Source: Antribacter gilvus | GTDB taxonomy: Bacteria > Actinomycetota > Actinomycetes > Actinomycetales > Cellulomonadaceae | Assembly: GCF_003946865.1 (NCBI RefSeq) | Contig: NZ_QXTH01000003.1 | Location: 62,001 to 126,000 of the forward strand | DNA: 64,000 nucleotides | Direction of reading: 5' to 3' | Shown: positions 35,908 through 43,370 of the stretch, one piece after another | Layout: each line of letters opens with the position of its first letter | How positions within the stretch are numbered: the first letter of the stretch is position 1 | Notes under the pieces: generated by a model | Told to the model about the DNA's origin: nothing | The model's database searches: none | What the model saw: the letters and a program-made list of their open reading frames with translations, nothing else | Position numbers and translations under genes: made by a program

Positions 35908-36243
35908 ATGACCAAGCCCGGCACCGTGCCGCCCGAGATCCACCGACTGCGCGCCAGCATCGACAACATCGACGCCGCCCTGATGCACCTCCTGGCGGAG
36001 CGCTTCAAGCTCACGCGCGAGGTCGGCGAGCTCAAGGCCGTAGGGGGGCTCCCGCCGGCCGACCCGGCCCGCGACCAGCAGCAGATCGACCGTCTCACGA
36101 GCATCGCGGCCGACGCGGGGCTGGACCCGGAGTTCGCGATCCAGTTCCGCCAGTTCATCGTGAGCGAGGTCATCCGCCGCCACGAGCTGATCGCCCGCGA
36201 GCACGCGGACGGCAACCTGCCTCCGCTCGACACGTATGCATGA
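35908..36243 (+). CDS. Chorismate mutase (AroQ type)
   Basis: A 111-residue all-helical AroQ mutase converting chorismate to prephenate for Phe/Tyr synthesis. Conserved features are RLRASIDNIDAALMHLLAERFKLTREVGELKA and the C-terminal Gln-containing helix QFRQFIVSEVIRRHELI. The short, secretion-signal-free form is the intracellular actinobacterial type, usually activated by DAHP synthase. ATG 35908 is six bases after TAGCCT (35896-35901), so probably leaderless. Confidence 0.92.
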   Translation: MTKPGTVPPEIHRLRASIDNIDAALMHLLAERFKLTREVGELKAVGGLPPADPARDQQQIDRLTSIAADAGLDPEFAIQFRQFIVSEVIRRHELIAREHADGNLPPLDTYA

Positions 36244-36428
36244 AGAGAATGATTTCTAGAGTGGCCACCGCGAGAGCGGCTTTACCTGTGTGAGGCGAGT
36301 CACTGCCGTCACGCAATAGATCTCCCACGAACCCACACGCACAGGGGTGGCGTCACGCCGCGATCCGTTCGACCCTGGAGGGACACCCCGGGGCCGGTGG
36401 CCCCGGTGGAAGCAGACCGGAGGTGCGT

Positions 36429-37628
36429 ATGAAGATCGACTGGCTGCACCCGCTCATCGGCCATCCGGGCCCGTTCGCGACCCTCTTCCTGGACGCCACG
36501 CCGGCGGCCGAGGCGGGGGACCGGGACGTTGCCAACAGGTGGCGAGCCGTGCGCAAGTCCCTCGCCCAGCAGGGCGCACCCGAGGACGTCCTCGGCGCCA
36601 TCGAGGAGGTGGTGCTGCGGCCACTGTGGCCGCGGGGCCTCCACGGAAGGGTCGTCATCGCAGACGGCACGGGGGTTCTCGTGGACCGGCCCGTCAAGAG
36701 TCCGCCGGCCGTCGCGTCGAGCACCTGGGGGCCGGTGCCGGCTCTCCTCCAGGCAGCGCTGGCTGCCGACGAGTCCGTCGAGCTGCTGTGCGTGTCCGTC
36801 GACCGGCAGGGCGCCGACTTCGTGCGCTCCGGCGTGGCCGGCAAGGACCGGTGGTCGTACGAGGCGCCCCACGACGAGATCGTCAAGTCCAGCTCGCCAG
36901 GCTCCAGCCGCTCAAACATCGAGGCTCGCGCCGAGGACTCCTGGGAGCGCAACGCCGAGGCGATGGCGGCGGAGATCGAGCGTCAGGTCGCCGCGACCCG
37001 GCCCGAGCTGGTGGTGCTCACCGGCGACGTGCGCGCCGTGAACCTCGTGCGCGCCGAGCTGTCCCGGACTGTGGCCGACCGCGTGGTCGAGGTCGCCGGC
37101 GGCGGCCGCAACGAGGGGGTGCGCGCCGGGTCGTTCGAGGAGCACCTGGACGACGCGCTCGACAGCTACCGGGAGCGGCGGCGGGAGCAGGTGCTCGCCG
37201 AGCTGCGGCAGGGCCTCGGCCGCGAGTCCGGTGCCGTCACCTCGGTGGACGACGTCGTCGCCGTCCTGGCTCGCGGCCAGGTCAAGGAGCTGGTGCTCGC
37301 CGAGGAGTTCGGCAGCGCGGAGCTCGGGGCCGACGTCGCAGGGGACGGGCGGCTCAACGGCCGCACCCTGTGGATCGGGCCCGACCCCTTGCACATCGCG
37401 GGCACCCGCGGAGAGCTGGAGGACCTCGGCGTGACCCAGGGGCTGGAGGAGCTCCCCGCCGCGATCGCCCTCGTCCGGGCGGCGGTCGGTGAGGACGCCG
37501 GGCTGACGTTCGCCCCGGAGGGGTCCGTGGACCTCATCGACGGCGTGGGCGCCACCCTGCGCTGGCACGACGAGGGAACGCCGAACGAGGCGCTGCTCTC
37601 CATGTCGGGCGACGACCAGAGGAAGTAG
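36429..37628 (+). CDS. Vms1/Ankzf1-type peptidyl-tRNA hydrolase-like protein
   Basis: A 399-residue protein of the bacterial eRF1-related family (baeRF; Rv2629-like). It resembles eRF1 domains 2-3, with the segments VRKSLAQQGAPEDVLGAIEEV, LLCVSVDRQGADF, VVLTGDVRAVNLVRAELS and a C-terminal L7Ae-like domain (LVLAEEFGSAELGADVAG). Eukaryotic Vms1 releases stalled nascent chains; the bacterial role is less defined but probably in ribosome rescue or hibernation. ATG 36429 follows GGAGG at correct spacing; GTG 36423 is an alternative. Confidence 0.8.
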   Translation: MKIDWLHPLIGHPGPFATLFLDATPAAEAGDRDVANRWRAVRKSLAQQGAPEDVLGAIEEVVLRPLWPRGLHGRVVIADGTGVLVDRPVKSPPAVASSTWGPVPALLQAALAADESVELLCVSVDRQGADFVRSGVAGKDRWSYEAPHDEIVKSSSPGSSRSNIEARAEDSWERNAEAMAAEIERQVAATRPELVVLTGDVRAVNLVRAELSRTVADRVVEVAGGGRNEGVRAGSFEEHLDDALDSYRERRREQVLAELRQGLGRESGAVTSVDDVVAVLARGQVKELVLAEEFGSAELGADVAGDGRLNGRTLWIGPDPLHIAGTRGELEDLGVTQGLEELPAAIALVRAAVGEDAGLTFAPEGSVDLIDGVGATLRWHDEGTPNEALLSMSGDDQRK

Positions 37629-37640
37629 CCCGCCCCGCCC

Positions 37641-37681
37641 GCCGAGGTAGTGCCTTCGTCGGACGGGGTCACTATCTCGGC
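37641..37681 (+). terminator. Hairpin of the CCGAGGTAGTGCC family
   Basis: GCCGAGGTAGTGCC pairs imperfectly with GGTCACTATCTCGGC directly after the Vms1-like gene. Nearly the same sequence forms a perfect palindrome at 48818-48858. Confidence 0.65.
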
Positions 37682-37695
37682 GGCCTGGGGGGTGC

Positions 37696-37747
37696 ACGAC
37701 GACGCCCGGGTCACCTTCCGTGGGGAAGGTGACCCGGGCGTCGTCGT
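37696..37747. terminator. Bidirectional terminator, perfect 24-bp stem
   Basis: Arms 37696-37719 and 37724-37747 pair exactly over a 4-base loop between the Vms1-like gene and valS. It shares GGTCACCTTCC with the palindrome at 1242-1295. Confidence 0.85.
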
Positions 37748-37760
37748 CGGCGGGCCGCTG

Positions 37761-40517
37761 TCAACCCTTCTTGCGGGCCTCCGGCTCGCCCAGCTCGCTG
37801 CTCGTCACCACGATGCCGCCCTGGACCGCGGCGTCGCCCTGGCCCTCGGCCGCCTCGGCGAGCGTGAGCTCACCGGTGACGCGGCCGGCAGCCTTGACGT
37901 CCTCGATCGCGGTGGTCACCCCGGGGAGGGCGGTGGCCGGGACGGCCAGCTCCGCGCCGAGGATCGGGGTGCGCATCGAGACCTTGGCCTCCGACTTCAC
38001 CTTGCGCAGCGCGGCCAGCGCGTGGCCCGCGGCCGTGAGGTCGCCTGCGTAGGCGTCGCCCGCGACGGCACGCAGGGGCAGCGGGTCCGGCCACGGAGCC
38101 CGGTGGACCGAGCCCTCGCGCCACCAGGACCAGACTTCTTCGGTGGCGAACGGGATGAACGGCGCCAGGAGGCGGAGCATCACGTCGAGTGCGACGGCCA
38201 GGGCCGTGCGGGCCGACTCCGTCTCGGCGGACACCTCGGCAGAGTCCGCACCAGCACCGTAGGCGCGGTCCTTGACGAGCTCCAGGTAATCGTCGCAGAA
38301 CGTCCAGAAGAACGTCTCGGTGACCTCGAGGGCGCGGGTGTGGTCGTACGTCTCCAGCGCCTGCGTCGCCTGCTCCACGACGGCTGCCAGGCCGGCGAGC
38401 ATCGCCCGGTCGAGCGGCTGGGTCACTTTGGTGCCGTCCAGCTCGATGACCGAGCCCGCCCCGCCGCCGAACGACAGCGCGAACTTGGACGCGTTGAGGA
38501 CCTTGATCGCGAGGCGGCGGCCGATCTTCATCTGGCCCACCTCGAAGGCGGCGTCCGTGCCGAGGCGTGCCGCGGCTGCCCAGTAGCGCACCGCGTCGGA
38601 GCCGTGCTCCACGAGCAGGTCCATGGGCGTCACCACGTTGCCCTTGGACTTCGACATCTTCTTGCGGTCCGGGTCCAGGATCCAGCCGCTGATCGCGGCG
38701 TTCTTCCAGGGCAGCACCCCGCTCTCGAGGTGCGCGCGCACCACCGTGGCGAAGAGCCACGTGCGGATGATGTCCTGGCCCTGGGGGCGCAGGTCCATCG
38801 GGAAGACGCGCTCGAACAGGTCCGCGTCCCGCTCCCAGCCGCCGACGATCTGCGGCGTGAGGGACGACGTGGCCCACGTGTCCATGACGTCCGCGTCGCC
38901 CACGAACCCGCCCGGCACGCCGCGCTGGTCCTCGGTGTAGCCGGCCGGTGCCTGCGACGTGGGGTCGACCGGCAGCTCCGCCTCGGAGGGCGCGATGGGG
39001 TTGTCGTGGTCCACCTCGCCGGACGGCAGCACCGGGTACCAGAGCGGGATCGCGACGCCGAAGAAGCGCTGGCGGCTGATCAGCCAGTCGCCGTTGAGGC
39101 CACCCACCCAGTTCTCGTAGCGCACGCGCATGAAGTCGGGGTGGAAGTCGAGCTCCTTGCCCCGGGCCAGCAGCTCGTCGCGCAGGGTCGCGTCGCGGCC
39201 GCCGTTCCGTATGTACCACTGGCGCGACGTGACGATCTCGAGGGGCTTGTCGCCCTTCTCGTAGAAGTTGGCCTTGCGCTGCGTGGACACGGGCTCCCCG
39301 TCGAGGTCGCCCGCCTCCCGCAGCGCGTCCACGATCGCGGTGCGCGCGGAGAACGTGGTCTTCCCTGCCACGGACTCCTCGAACAGGGCGCGGCCGGGGG
39401 AGTCGGCCAGCCACTCCGGCGTCTCTGCGGTGATGCGGCCGTCGCGCTGGACCACGGAGCGCGTGGGCAGCTGCAGCTCGCGCCACCACTGCACGTCCGT
39501 GAGGTCGCCGAAGGTGCAGCACATCGCGATGCCCGCGCCCTTGTCGGGCTCGGCCGCCGTGTGGGCGACCACCGGGATCTCGATCCCGAAGAGGGGCGAC
39601 GTCACGGTGGTCCCGAAGAGGTGCCGGTACCGCTCGTCGTCCGGGTGCGCGATCAGGGCCACCGCGGCAGGGATGAGCTCCGGCCGGGTGGTCTCGATGT
39701 AGACCTTCTCGCCGTCGGGACGGTGGAACGCCACCTTGTGGAAGAAGCCCGGGTAGTCGCGCGCCTCGAGCTCCGCCTGCGCCACCGCCGTCTGGAACGT
39801 CACGTCCCACAGACCAGGCGCCTCCGCCTGGTAGGCCTCGCCGCGCGCGAGGTTGCGCAGGAAGGCGCGCTGGGCCGTGGCCCGCGAGGTGGCGTCGATG
39901 GTCTGGTACGTCTGGGCCCAGTCGACCGAGAGGCCGAGCCGGCGCCACAGCTCCTCGAAGAGCCGCTCGTCGTCCGCCGTGAGGCGCTCGCACAGCTCGA
40001 TGAAGTTGCGGCGGCTGATCGGCACCTGGTCACCCGGCTTGACGTTCTTGCCGTCCGTGCCCTGGTGCGGCGGCTCGAAGCCCTCCGTGTAGGGCAGCGA
40101 CGGGTCGCAGCGCACGCCGAAGTAGTTCTGGACGCGGCGCTCGGTGGGCAGCCCGTTGTCGTCCCAGCCCATGGGGTAGAACACCTCGAGGCCGCGCATG
40201 CGCTTGTAGCGCGCCACCACGTCGGTGTGCGTGTAGCTGAAGACGTGACCCACGTGCAGGGAGCCGGAGACCGTCGGCGGCGGGGTGTCGATCGAGAAGA
40301 CCTGCTCACGCGTCTTGGACCGGTCGAACGCGAACGTCCCGTCCTGCGTCCAGCGCTCGTCGTAGCGCTCCTCGAGCCCGTCCAGGCTGACCTTCTCGGG
40401 TACCTCCCGGACCACCGCACGCACGACGTCGGCACCCGCTACAGAGGGCGCGGGAGGGTTCGTGGCGGAGGTGGCCGTCGGGGCGTCCGCGGGCCCCGGA
40501 GAGGTGGGAGTGCTCAT
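37761..40517 (-). CDS. valS: Valyl-tRNA synthetase
   Basis: A 918-residue class I synthetase charging tRNA-Val. The HIGH motif is HVGH (about 88-91 in PPPTVSGSLHVGHVFSY) and the second signature is KKMSKSKGNVVTP near 619. The editing (CP1) domain and the Trp-rich anticodon-binding region (EEVWSWWREGSVHRAPWPD) are present. It has an Ala/Pro/Thr-rich N-terminal extension of about 30 residues. It is flanked by its own bidirectional terminator. Confidence 0.98.
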   Translation of the reverse strand: MSTPTSPGPADAPTATSATNPPAPSVAGADVVRAVVREVPEKVSLDGLEERYDERWTQDGTFAFDRSKTREQVFSIDTPPPTVSGSLHVGHVFSYTHTDVVARYKRMRGLEVFYPMGWDDNGLPTERRVQNYFGVRCDPSLPYTEGFEPPHQGTDGKNVKPGDQVPISRRNFIELCERLTADDERLFEELWRRLGLSVDWAQTYQTIDATSRATAQRAFLRNLARGEAYQAEAPGLWDVTFQTAVAQAELEARDYPGFFHKVAFHRPDGEKVYIETTRPELIPAAVALIAHPDDERYRHLFGTTVTSPLFGIEIPVVAHTAAEPDKGAGIAMCCTFGDLTDVQWWRELQLPTRSVVQRDGRITAETPEWLADSPGRALFEESVAGKTTFSARTAIVDALREAGDLDGEPVSTQRKANFYEKGDKPLEIVTSRQWYIRNGGRDATLRDELLARGKELDFHPDFMRVRYENWVGGLNGDWLISRQRFFGVAIPLWYPVLPSGEVDHDNPIAPSEAELPVDPTSQAPAGYTEDQRGVPGGFVGDADVMDTWATSSLTPQIVGGWERDADLFERVFPMDLRPQGQDIIRTWLFATVVRAHLESGVLPWKNAAISGWILDPDRKKMSKSKGNVVTPMDLLVEHGSDAVRYWAAAARLGTDAAFEVGQMKIGRRLAIKVLNASKFALSFGGGAGSVIELDGTKVTQPLDRAMLAGLAAVVEQATQALETYDHTRALEVTETFFWTFCDDYLELVKDRAYGAGADSAEVSAETESARTALAVALDVMLRLLAPFIPFATEEVWSWWREGSVHRAPWPDPLPLRAVAGDAYAGDLTAAGHALAALRKVKSEAKVSMRTPILGAELAVPATALPGVTTAIEDVKAAGRVTGELTLAEAAEGQGDAAVQGGIVVTSSELGEPEARKKG

Positions 40518-40609
40518 GGGTCCAAGTGTCCCAGATCAGCGCAACCTCGGGGTCCGCTTTTCCACAGCCAGGACGGGACACATCGTCCAGCCGTTGACGG
40601 GGCCGATCA

Positions 40610-40634
40610 AACCTGGATAAGTTCTGTCCAGGTT
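40610..40634. promoter_or_regulatory. Operator of the Rrf2-family regulator
   Basis: AACCTGGA and TCCAGGTT are perfect 8-bp inverted arms across 9 bases. They overlap the -10 (GATAAG) of a promoter with -35 TTGACG sixteen bases upstream, just before the Rrf2 gene. The left 11 bases AAACCTGGATA recur before the oxidase gene at 41214. Confidence 0.7.
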
Positions 40635-40649
40635 ACGACGGAGGTCGCC

Positions 40650-41129
40650 ATGAAGATGAGCGAGGGCGTCGAGTGGGCGGCGCACGTGTGCATCCTGCTG
40701 CACTGGCTCCAGGCCGACGACGCCACCCCCGTCCCGGCCGCCCGCCTCGCCGAGGCCTACGACCTGCCCGCCCCCTACCTGGTGAAGCAGGTCCAGGCCC
40801 TCACCCGTGCGGGCATCACCGAGTCGGTCTCCGGCGTCCGCGGCGGCCTGCGGCTGGCGCGGCCCGCGGGGGAGATCACCCTCATGGACGTCGTCACCGC
40901 CGTCGAGGGCGGCGCGGAGGCATTTGCGTGCACCGAGATCCGCAAGCAGGGCATGAACGCCGAGCGCCCCGCGAGCGACTTCCGCGGGCCCTGCGGGATC
41001 GCGCACGCCATGCGCCAGGCGGAGCTCGCCTGGCGCCGCCACCTGGCCTCCGTCACCATTGCCGCCCTCGCGGACGCCACCCCGTCGAGCGTCCCGCACG
41101 ACGCGCGGCGGCACTTCTCCCGAGCCTGA
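40650..41129 (+). CDS. Rrf2-family transcriptional regulator
   Basis: A 159-residue Rrf2 winged-helix regulator (MKMSEGVEWAAHVCILLHWL; PAPYLVKQVQALTRAGITESVSGVRGGLRLARP). Two Cys residues, in AFACTE and GPCGIAH, lie in the loop where sensor members bind iron-sulfur clusters or sense redox; a third ligand Cys is not evident. A strong GGAGG precedes ATG 40650. It probably represses itself and the following FAD oxidase via the shared AAACCTGGATA operator. Confidence 0.88.
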   Translation: MKMSEGVEWAAHVCILLHWLQADDATPVPAARLAEAYDLPAPYLVKQVQALTRAGITESVSGVRGGLRLARPAGEITLMDVVTAVEGGAEAFACTEIRKQGMNAERPASDFRGPCGIAHAMRQAELAWRRHLASVTIAALADATPSSVPHDARRHFSRA

Positions 41130-41213
41130 CCCTCCTGAGCCTGACCCTCCCGAGCCTGACCCCGCCGGGCCGGGCGACGAGCGTGGAGCCGGGCGCGCGG
41201 CGTCGTCGGGCCC

Positions 41214-41237
41214 CAAACCTGGATATCGGATGTCCAT
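41214..41237 (+). promoter_or_regulatory. Second Rrf2-type operator, before the FAD oxidase
   Basis: AAACCTGGATA (41214-41224) repeats the left half of the operator at 40610, followed by a weaker TGTCCATG right half. It lies 30 bases before the oxidase start. Confidence 0.55.
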
Positions 41238-41253
41238 GACAGAAGGAGCGACC

Positions 41254-42558
41254 ATGACCACTCTCGACACCCTGCGACCGCAGCTCGCCGGCGCGGTCCA
41301 CCTGCCGGGCGACGACACCTTCGACGAGCGGCGGCGACCGTGGAACCTCGCCGTCGACCAGCCGATCCTGGCGGTCGCCGAGCCCGCGACCGCCACCGAC
41401 GTGGCCGCCCTGGTCCAGGACGCCCGCGACTCCGGGCGCACGCTGACCCTCCAGGCGAGCGGGCACGGCGCGTCGGGCGGCACGGAAGGGACGATCCTCG
41501 TCCGGACGCATCACCTCGACGAGATCGACGTGCGGCCCGCCGAGCGCCTCGTCCGGGTGGGGGCGGGCGCCCGCTGGGGCGACGTCCAGGCCGCCGTCGC
41601 CCGGCACGGCCTCACGGGCCTGCCCGGCAGCTCGCCGGTCGTCACGGTGGCGGGCTACACCCTCGGCGGCGGCCTGAGCTGGTTCGGGCGGGCGCACGGC
41701 TGGGCGGCCGACGCCGTCGTCGCGCTGGACGTCGTGGGGGCCGACGGCGAGGCCCGGCGCGTCACCGCCGACTCCGACCCGGACCTGTTCTGGGCGCTGC
41801 GCGGCGGAGGCGGTGACTTCGCGGCCGTGACGAGCCTGGAGCTGCGGCTCCACCCGGCGCCCGAGGTGTTCGGAGGGCGCATGCTGTGGCCCGCGGACCG
41901 GGCGCCCGACGTCCTCGCCGCGTTCCGCGAGGTCGTGGCCACCGCGCCGGACGAGCTGACCGTCTGGTTCGAGCTGCTGCACTTCCCCGGGTCGGACCCG
42001 ATGGTGGCCGTCGACAGCGTGCACCTGGGCGGCGAGGACGAGGCGCGCCGCCTCCTCGAGCCGCTGGACGCGATCACCGGGCGGTTCTCCGACACGCGCC
42101 GCCCCCTGCGCGTCGACGAGCTCGGGGCCATCACCAACGAGCCGACCGACCCCGGCGCGGGCTGCTCGCGTGCCGAGCTCCTCACGGACCTCGACGACGC
42201 CGTGGCGCAGGTGCTGCTCGCCGGCCCGCACGACCCGCTCCTCGCCGTCCAGGTGCGCCACCTCGGCGGGGCGCTGGCCCGGCCCTCCGACAGCCCGCAC
42301 GGGGCGCTCGCGGAACCCTTCGCCCTGTACCTCTTCGGGGTGCCCTTCACGCCGGAGGTCGGAGAGGCGGTCCGGGCCCGGCAGGCGGCGATCGTCGCGG
42401 CGCTCGGCGACCGGGTGAGCGGCCGCAAGCCGTTCACGTTCCTCGCCCCGGAGGAGTCGGCGGCCGCCGCCTTCGGCCCGGAGGCGCTCGCCCGGCTGCG
42501 GGCCATCAAGGCCGAGCGCGACCCTCACGGCGTCTTCCGCAGCAGCTACCCGGTCTGA
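41254..42558 (+). CDS. FAD-binding (BBE/PCMH-type) oxidoreductase
   Basis: A 434-residue flavoprotein of the berberine-bridge-enzyme/PCMH class. The FAD-binding segments are TLTLQASGHGASGGTEGTILV (the His could bind FAD covalently), GLTGLPGSSPVVTVAGYTLGGGLSWFGR and WALRGGGGDFAAVT. The C-terminal FRSSYPV matches the BBE end. Substrates of this class are sugars or secondary metabolites; none is assigned. AAGGAG precedes ATG 41254, and an Rrf2-type operator lies upstream. Confidence 0.88.
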   Translation: MTTLDTLRPQLAGAVHLPGDDTFDERRRPWNLAVDQPILAVAEPATATDVAALVQDARDSGRTLTLQASGHGASGGTEGTILVRTHHLDEIDVRPAERLVRVGAGARWGDVQAAVARHGLTGLPGSSPVVTVAGYTLGGGLSWFGRAHGWAADAVVALDVVGADGEARRVTADSDPDLFWALRGGGGDFAAVTSLELRLHPAPEVFGGRMLWPADRAPDVLAAFREVVATAPDELTVWFELLHFPGSDPMVAVDSVHLGGEDEARRLLEPLDAITGRFSDTRRPLRVDELGAITNEPTDPGAGCSRAELLTDLDDAVAQVLLAGPHDPLLAVQVRHLGGALARPSDSPHGALAEPFALYLFGVPFTPEVGEAVRARQAAIVAALGDRVSGRKPFTFLAPEESAAAAFGPEALARLRAIKAERDPHGVFRSSYPV

Positions 42559-42591
42559 CCCGAGGCGGCCTGTGGCCGGCCCGGAGACCCC

Positions 42592-42810
42592 TCACTCGGA
42601 CACACCGTCCGGCTCCCAGCGCAGGAGGTCCCCGGGCTGGCAGTCCAGCACCTCGCACAGGGCCGCGAGGGTGGTGAAGCGGACCGCCTTGGCGCGGCCG
42701 TTCTTCAGCACGGCGAGGTTGGCCGGGGTGATCCCCACGCGGTCCGCGAGGTCGCCCACGGACATCTTCCGCCGGGCGAGCATGACGTCGACGTCGACGA
42801 CGATCGGCAT
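42592..42810 (-). CDS. XRE/YozG-type helix-turn-helix regulator
   Basis: A 72-residue HTH protein (MLARRKMSVGDLADRVGITPANLAVLKNGRAKAVRFTTLAALCEVLDCQPGDLL), the small YozG-like type that usually partners a DUF2975 membrane protein. Its ATG overlaps the DUF2975 stop by one base (TGATG). It probably binds the CTATCG/CGATAG palindrome at 43340-43356 and represses this operon. Confidence 0.9.
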   Translation of the reverse strand: MPIVVDVDVMLARRKMSVGDLADRVGITPANLAVLKNGRAKAVRFTTLAALCEVLDCQPGDLLRWEPDGVSE

Positions 42811-43307
42811 CAGATCACCTCGTCGAGCTCGGCCTTGAGCTGCGACGCCTCCACGTCGCGGTCGACCGCCTGCTTGAGCAGCGCACGCAGCACCAGGACC
42901 ACGAGGGCGACGCCCAGCACCGCGAGGGAGGCGATGCAGATCAGCAGGACGAGGCCGGGTGCTGCGGCCTCGCCCGGCGCCAGGACCACGGCGAACGCGA
43001 AGATCAGGCCCGCGGCGGCGACGACTGCGCCGATGATGACGTCCACGTAGCGGAACGCGGCGTGGGAGAACACTGTGCCCGCCTTCACCATGGTGGTCAG
43101 CCGCCACACGCAGAACAGCACCACCTCCACGGCCACCATGCCCAGCACGATGATCGTCAGGACCGGCACGCGCAGATAGGCGTAGTCCGGGTTCAGCTCG
43201 TTCATGTCGGTCCTGATCAACGGCACCATCACGACGTGGATGAACACGGCGCCCAGGAAGAGGGCGGCGAGGACGATCCGCAGCGCCAGCACTGTCAGCT
43301 TTCCCAT
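42810..43307 (-). CDS. DUF2975 membrane protein
   Basis: A 165-residue protein with four hydrophobic helices (starting MGKLTVLALRIVLAALFLGAVFIHV), matching DUF2975. A charged C-terminal tail (LLKQAVDRDVEASQLKAELDEVI) precedes the stop. It is translated with the downstream HTH gene. GAAGGAGACCC precedes ATG 43307. Function is unknown; such pairs are widespread in Gram-positive bacteria. Confidence 0.88.
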   Translation of the reverse strand: MGKLTVLALRIVLAALFLGAVFIHVVMVPLIRTDMNELNPDYAYLRVPVLTIIVLGMVAVEVVLFCVWRLTTMVKAGTVFSHAAFRYVDVIIGAVVAAAGLIFAFAVVLAPGEAAAPGLVLLICIASLAVLGVALVVLVLRALLKQAVDRDVEASQLKAELDEVI

Positions 43308-43336
43308 CGGGTCTCCTTCGATCGAGTCACGAGAGG

Positions 43337-43365
43337 AATCTATCGAAAAACGATAGGCATAGCAA
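43337..43365 (-). promoter_or_regulatory. Promoter and operator of the DUF2975-XRE operon
   Basis: On the minus strand -35 TTGCTA (43365-43360), a 17-bp spacer and -10 TAGATT (43342-43337). Within it lies CTATCG-AAAAA-CGATAG (43340-43356), a perfect palindrome that would block RNA polymerase when bound. Confidence 0.7.
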
Positions 43366-43370
43366 GCGGG

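Noticed and set aside
37650-41129. A 1159-codon open frame on + opposite valS
   Set aside because: Antisense shadow of valS in very GC-rich DNA, full of His/Arg/Val/Leu low-complexity. Only its 3' end (40650-41129) is a real gene, the Rrf2 regulator.
41119-41163. CRISPR-like or functional tandem repeat
   Set aside because: Only three 15-base units (GAGCCTGACCCTC core) around the Rrf2 stop codon, without spacers; minor slippage repeat. No CRISPR array or cas gene was seen anywhere in the window.
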